The translations under genes were made by a program, and so were the position numbers. The notes beneath the pieces are model-generated. The model saw nothing but the letters and a program-made list of their open reading frames with translations. It was not told the origin of the DNA and ran no database searches. A stretch of 6,156 nucleotides of DNA, taken from NCBI GenBank assembly GCA_016209585.1, contig JACQVU010000159.1:1-6156 (forward strand). Reading direction: 5' to 3'. Of the stretch, positions 5,266 to 6,156 are shown in pieces. Within the stretch, counting starts at the first letter, position 1. Each line of letters opens with the position of its first letter. Source of the stretch: Planctomycetota bacterium. GTDB lineage: Bacteria; Planctomycetota; UBA8742; JACQVU01.

Positions 5266-5511
5266 ATGGATTATCATGTTCTTGAAGCGCGGCACATCGG
5301 TGGCCATGTCGTTTGGCTTCGCTTTCGGGACGGCACGGCGGGCGAGATCGATCTCGGTTCTGAATTGCGCGGACCGGTGTTTGAGCCGCTGCGCGACCTG
5401 GAGTTCTTCAGGCAGTTTCGTATCCATACCGAGTTTCATACGCTGGTCTGGCCGAATGGCGCCGACTTCGCGCCGGAATTCCTCCACAACAACGTCAGGA
5501 TCACGGCCTGA
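5266..5511 (+). CDS. DUF2442 family protein, partner of DUF4160
   Basis: An 81-residue protein with the DUF2442 pattern: a beta-rich LRFRDGTAGEIDL at 18-30, GPVFEPLRD at 36-44, and the family-defining TLVWPNGADFAPEFL at 59-73. The function of the family is not established. Many members lie next to DUF4160 genes, and the pair is a candidate toxin-antitoxin or regulatory module, with DUF2442 usually supposed to be the antitoxin-like or DNA-binding partner; this is inference. It follows the DUF4160 gene by five bases and is surely cotranscribed with it. The GTG at 5257 would add three residues and overlap the DUF4160 stop, but its ribosome site is poorer. A 77-base gap follows, with a GC hairpin. 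Confidence 0.85.
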   Translation: MDYHVLEARHIGGHVVWLRFRDGTAGEIDLGSELRGPVFEPLRDLEFFRQFRIHTEFHTLVWPNGADFAPEFLHNNVRITA

Positions 5512-5543
5512 CAACCGGTTCCAACGGCCAGCGGTCAGCACCC

Positions 5544-5566
5544 CGCGCCGGCGCCGAACCGGCGCG
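5544..5566. repeat. GC-rich hairpin after the DUF4160/DUF2442 pair
   Basis: Perfect 8-base arms CGCGCCGG (5544-5551) and CCGGCGCG (5559-5566) flank a 7-base loop. It lies 32 bases after the DUF2442 stop and 22 before the next start codon. No T-run follows, so it is not a canonical intrinsic terminator. It may slow polymerase, protect the upstream message from 3' decay, or occlude initiation of the next gene, which lacks a visible ribosome site. The palindrome AACCGGTT lies at 5513-5520, just before it. Confidence 0.45.
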
Positions 5567-5588
5567 TTCCGTGCCCGTCCCCCTCCCC

Positions 5589-6095
5589 ATGCCTGACGCC
5601 CTGTCTATTCCGGACATGATCGCCGGCTTCCCGCTCGAAATGGACCGGGAAGGGAACTGGTGTTTCCAGGGCGCGCCGATGGTACATGAAGAGGTCGTGG
5701 CGCTCTTTCACCAAAGCATCGCCGGCTTCCGCGACGGCGCATGGTGGGTTCAGATGCGCGGCCAGCGCTTCCCCTTCGTCCCGGAGGACACCCCCTACCT
5801 GGTCTTCGCCCTTCAGGCCGAAGCGGGCGCCGGCGGCGGCGAAGCGCTGCGGCTCACGTTGAACACCGGCCACCAGGAGCCTCTGGACCCCGCCACGCTG
5901 CGCCTGGAATTGAACGGCCGGCTCTATTGCTCCACGGCGGTCGCCGAGCGCACCGGCTTCCGCAAGTCGGCCTACCTGCGACTCGCCGACTTCATCGAAG
6001 AGGAGAGCGCCGAAGCGCCGGGGCGGTACGTGCTGGCGCTGGGCGGCCGCCGCTGGCCGATCCGACGCGCGGACGAGCCAGCTGGGGCCCGGTGA
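5589..6095 (+). CDS. Hypothetical protein, DUF1285-like
   Basis: A 168-residue soluble protein without signal peptide or membrane segment. The N-terminal half, with LEMDREGNWCFQGAPMVHEE at 16-35, a hydrophobic helix ending in LF at 39-40, a Trp-rich strand near 52-53 and VPEDTPYLVFAL at 64-75, resembles DUF1285 proteins (pattern: acidic residue, DG-W, QG-PI, then a VEDAPF-like strand). The C-terminal half has CSTAVAERTGFRKSAYLRLADFIEE at about 114-138 and ends in a short GGRRWPI strand. No catalytic function is known for the family. The family call is by memory of the pattern and is moderate. The ATG at 5589 was chosen because GTG at 5571 adds only a Pro/Val run; neither has a Shine-Dalgarno site. 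Its stop lies 17 bases before the lepA ATG, so the two may be cotranscribed. Confidence 0.65.
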   Translation: MPDALSIPDMIAGFPLEMDREGNWCFQGAPMVHEEVVALFHQSIAGFRDGAWWVQMRGQRFPFVPEDTPYLVFALQAEAGAGGGEALRLTLNTGHQEPLDPATLRLELNGRLYCSTAVAERTGFRKSAYLRLADFIEEESAEAPGRYVLALGGRRWPIRRADEPAGAR

Positions 6096-6112
6096 AGGCG
6101 ACGGCGCGGCGC

Positions 6113-6156
6113 ATGGCTGATCTCTCCCACCTCCGCAACTTCTGCATCATCGCCCA
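6113..6156 (+). CDS. lepA: Elongation factor 4 (LepA), N-terminal fragment cut by window edge
   Basis: Only the first 14 codons and two bases of the next are visible. They read MADLSHLRNFCIIA followed by CA, which would begin His. This is the characteristic start of LepA, a ribosome-associated translational GTPase, just before its P-loop (family pattern RNFCIIAHIDHGKST). The RNFCIIAH wording separates it from TypA/BipA and EF-G. It may start at the GTG at 6092, which overlaps the preceding stop as GTGA and adds seven residues; no strong ribosome site settles this. The gene runs off the right edge, so nothing can be said about its completeness. Confidence 0.75.
   Translation, partial: MADLSHLRNFCIIA

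Overview
The window is compact, GC-rich bacterial chromosomal DNA. Hand counts of single 60-base lines reach about 80% GC in the middle of glyS and fall to about 53-57% in some of the small accessory genes. All genes look intact, with short gaps, frequent overlaps and GTG starts. The two-subunit type of glycyl-tRNA synthetase (glyS, the beta chain) excludes Actinobacteria-like and eukaryotic lineages that use the single-chain enzyme, and fits a GC-rich Gram-negative-type bacterium. I cannot name the phylum from the sequence alone.

Layout. Two genes run leftward: rpe (ribulose-phosphate 3-epimerase, 16-705) and lexA (SOS repressor, 964-1668). Between them lies a 258-base AT-richer gap holding a probable lexA terminator and a cluster of short nested palindromes. 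From 1669 to 1976 is a divergent control region. It contains the lexA ribosome site, a good -10 box, a 15-bp perfect palindrome over the -35 that I propose as LexA's own operator, and two further long-armed inverted repeats of unknown role.

Everything to the right runs rightward. First comes an overlapping minimal nucleotidyltransferase (MNT) and HEPN gene pair (1977-2727), a toxin-antitoxin-like module. Next, 20 bases later, is glyS (2748-4958). Then comes a second small two-gene cassette of DUF4160 and DUF2442 type (5003-5511), a GC hairpin, a DUF1285-like hypothetical gene (5589-6095), and the first codons of lepA (elongation factor 4), cut by the window edge at 6156.

How the parts relate. 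rpe, glyS and lepA are housekeeping genes for the pentose phosphate pathway and translation; lexA controls DNA-damage regulation. The notable point is the context of glyS: its usual partner glyQ is not beside it. Instead glyS is bracketed on both sides, on the same strand and at close spacing, by two different toxin-antitoxin-like gene pairs. LexA is also unusual, with a Gly/Arg/Phe-rich linker of about 36 residues between its DNA-binding and cleavage domains. The epimerase carries a double alanine replacement in its normally glycine-rich phosphate-binding loop.
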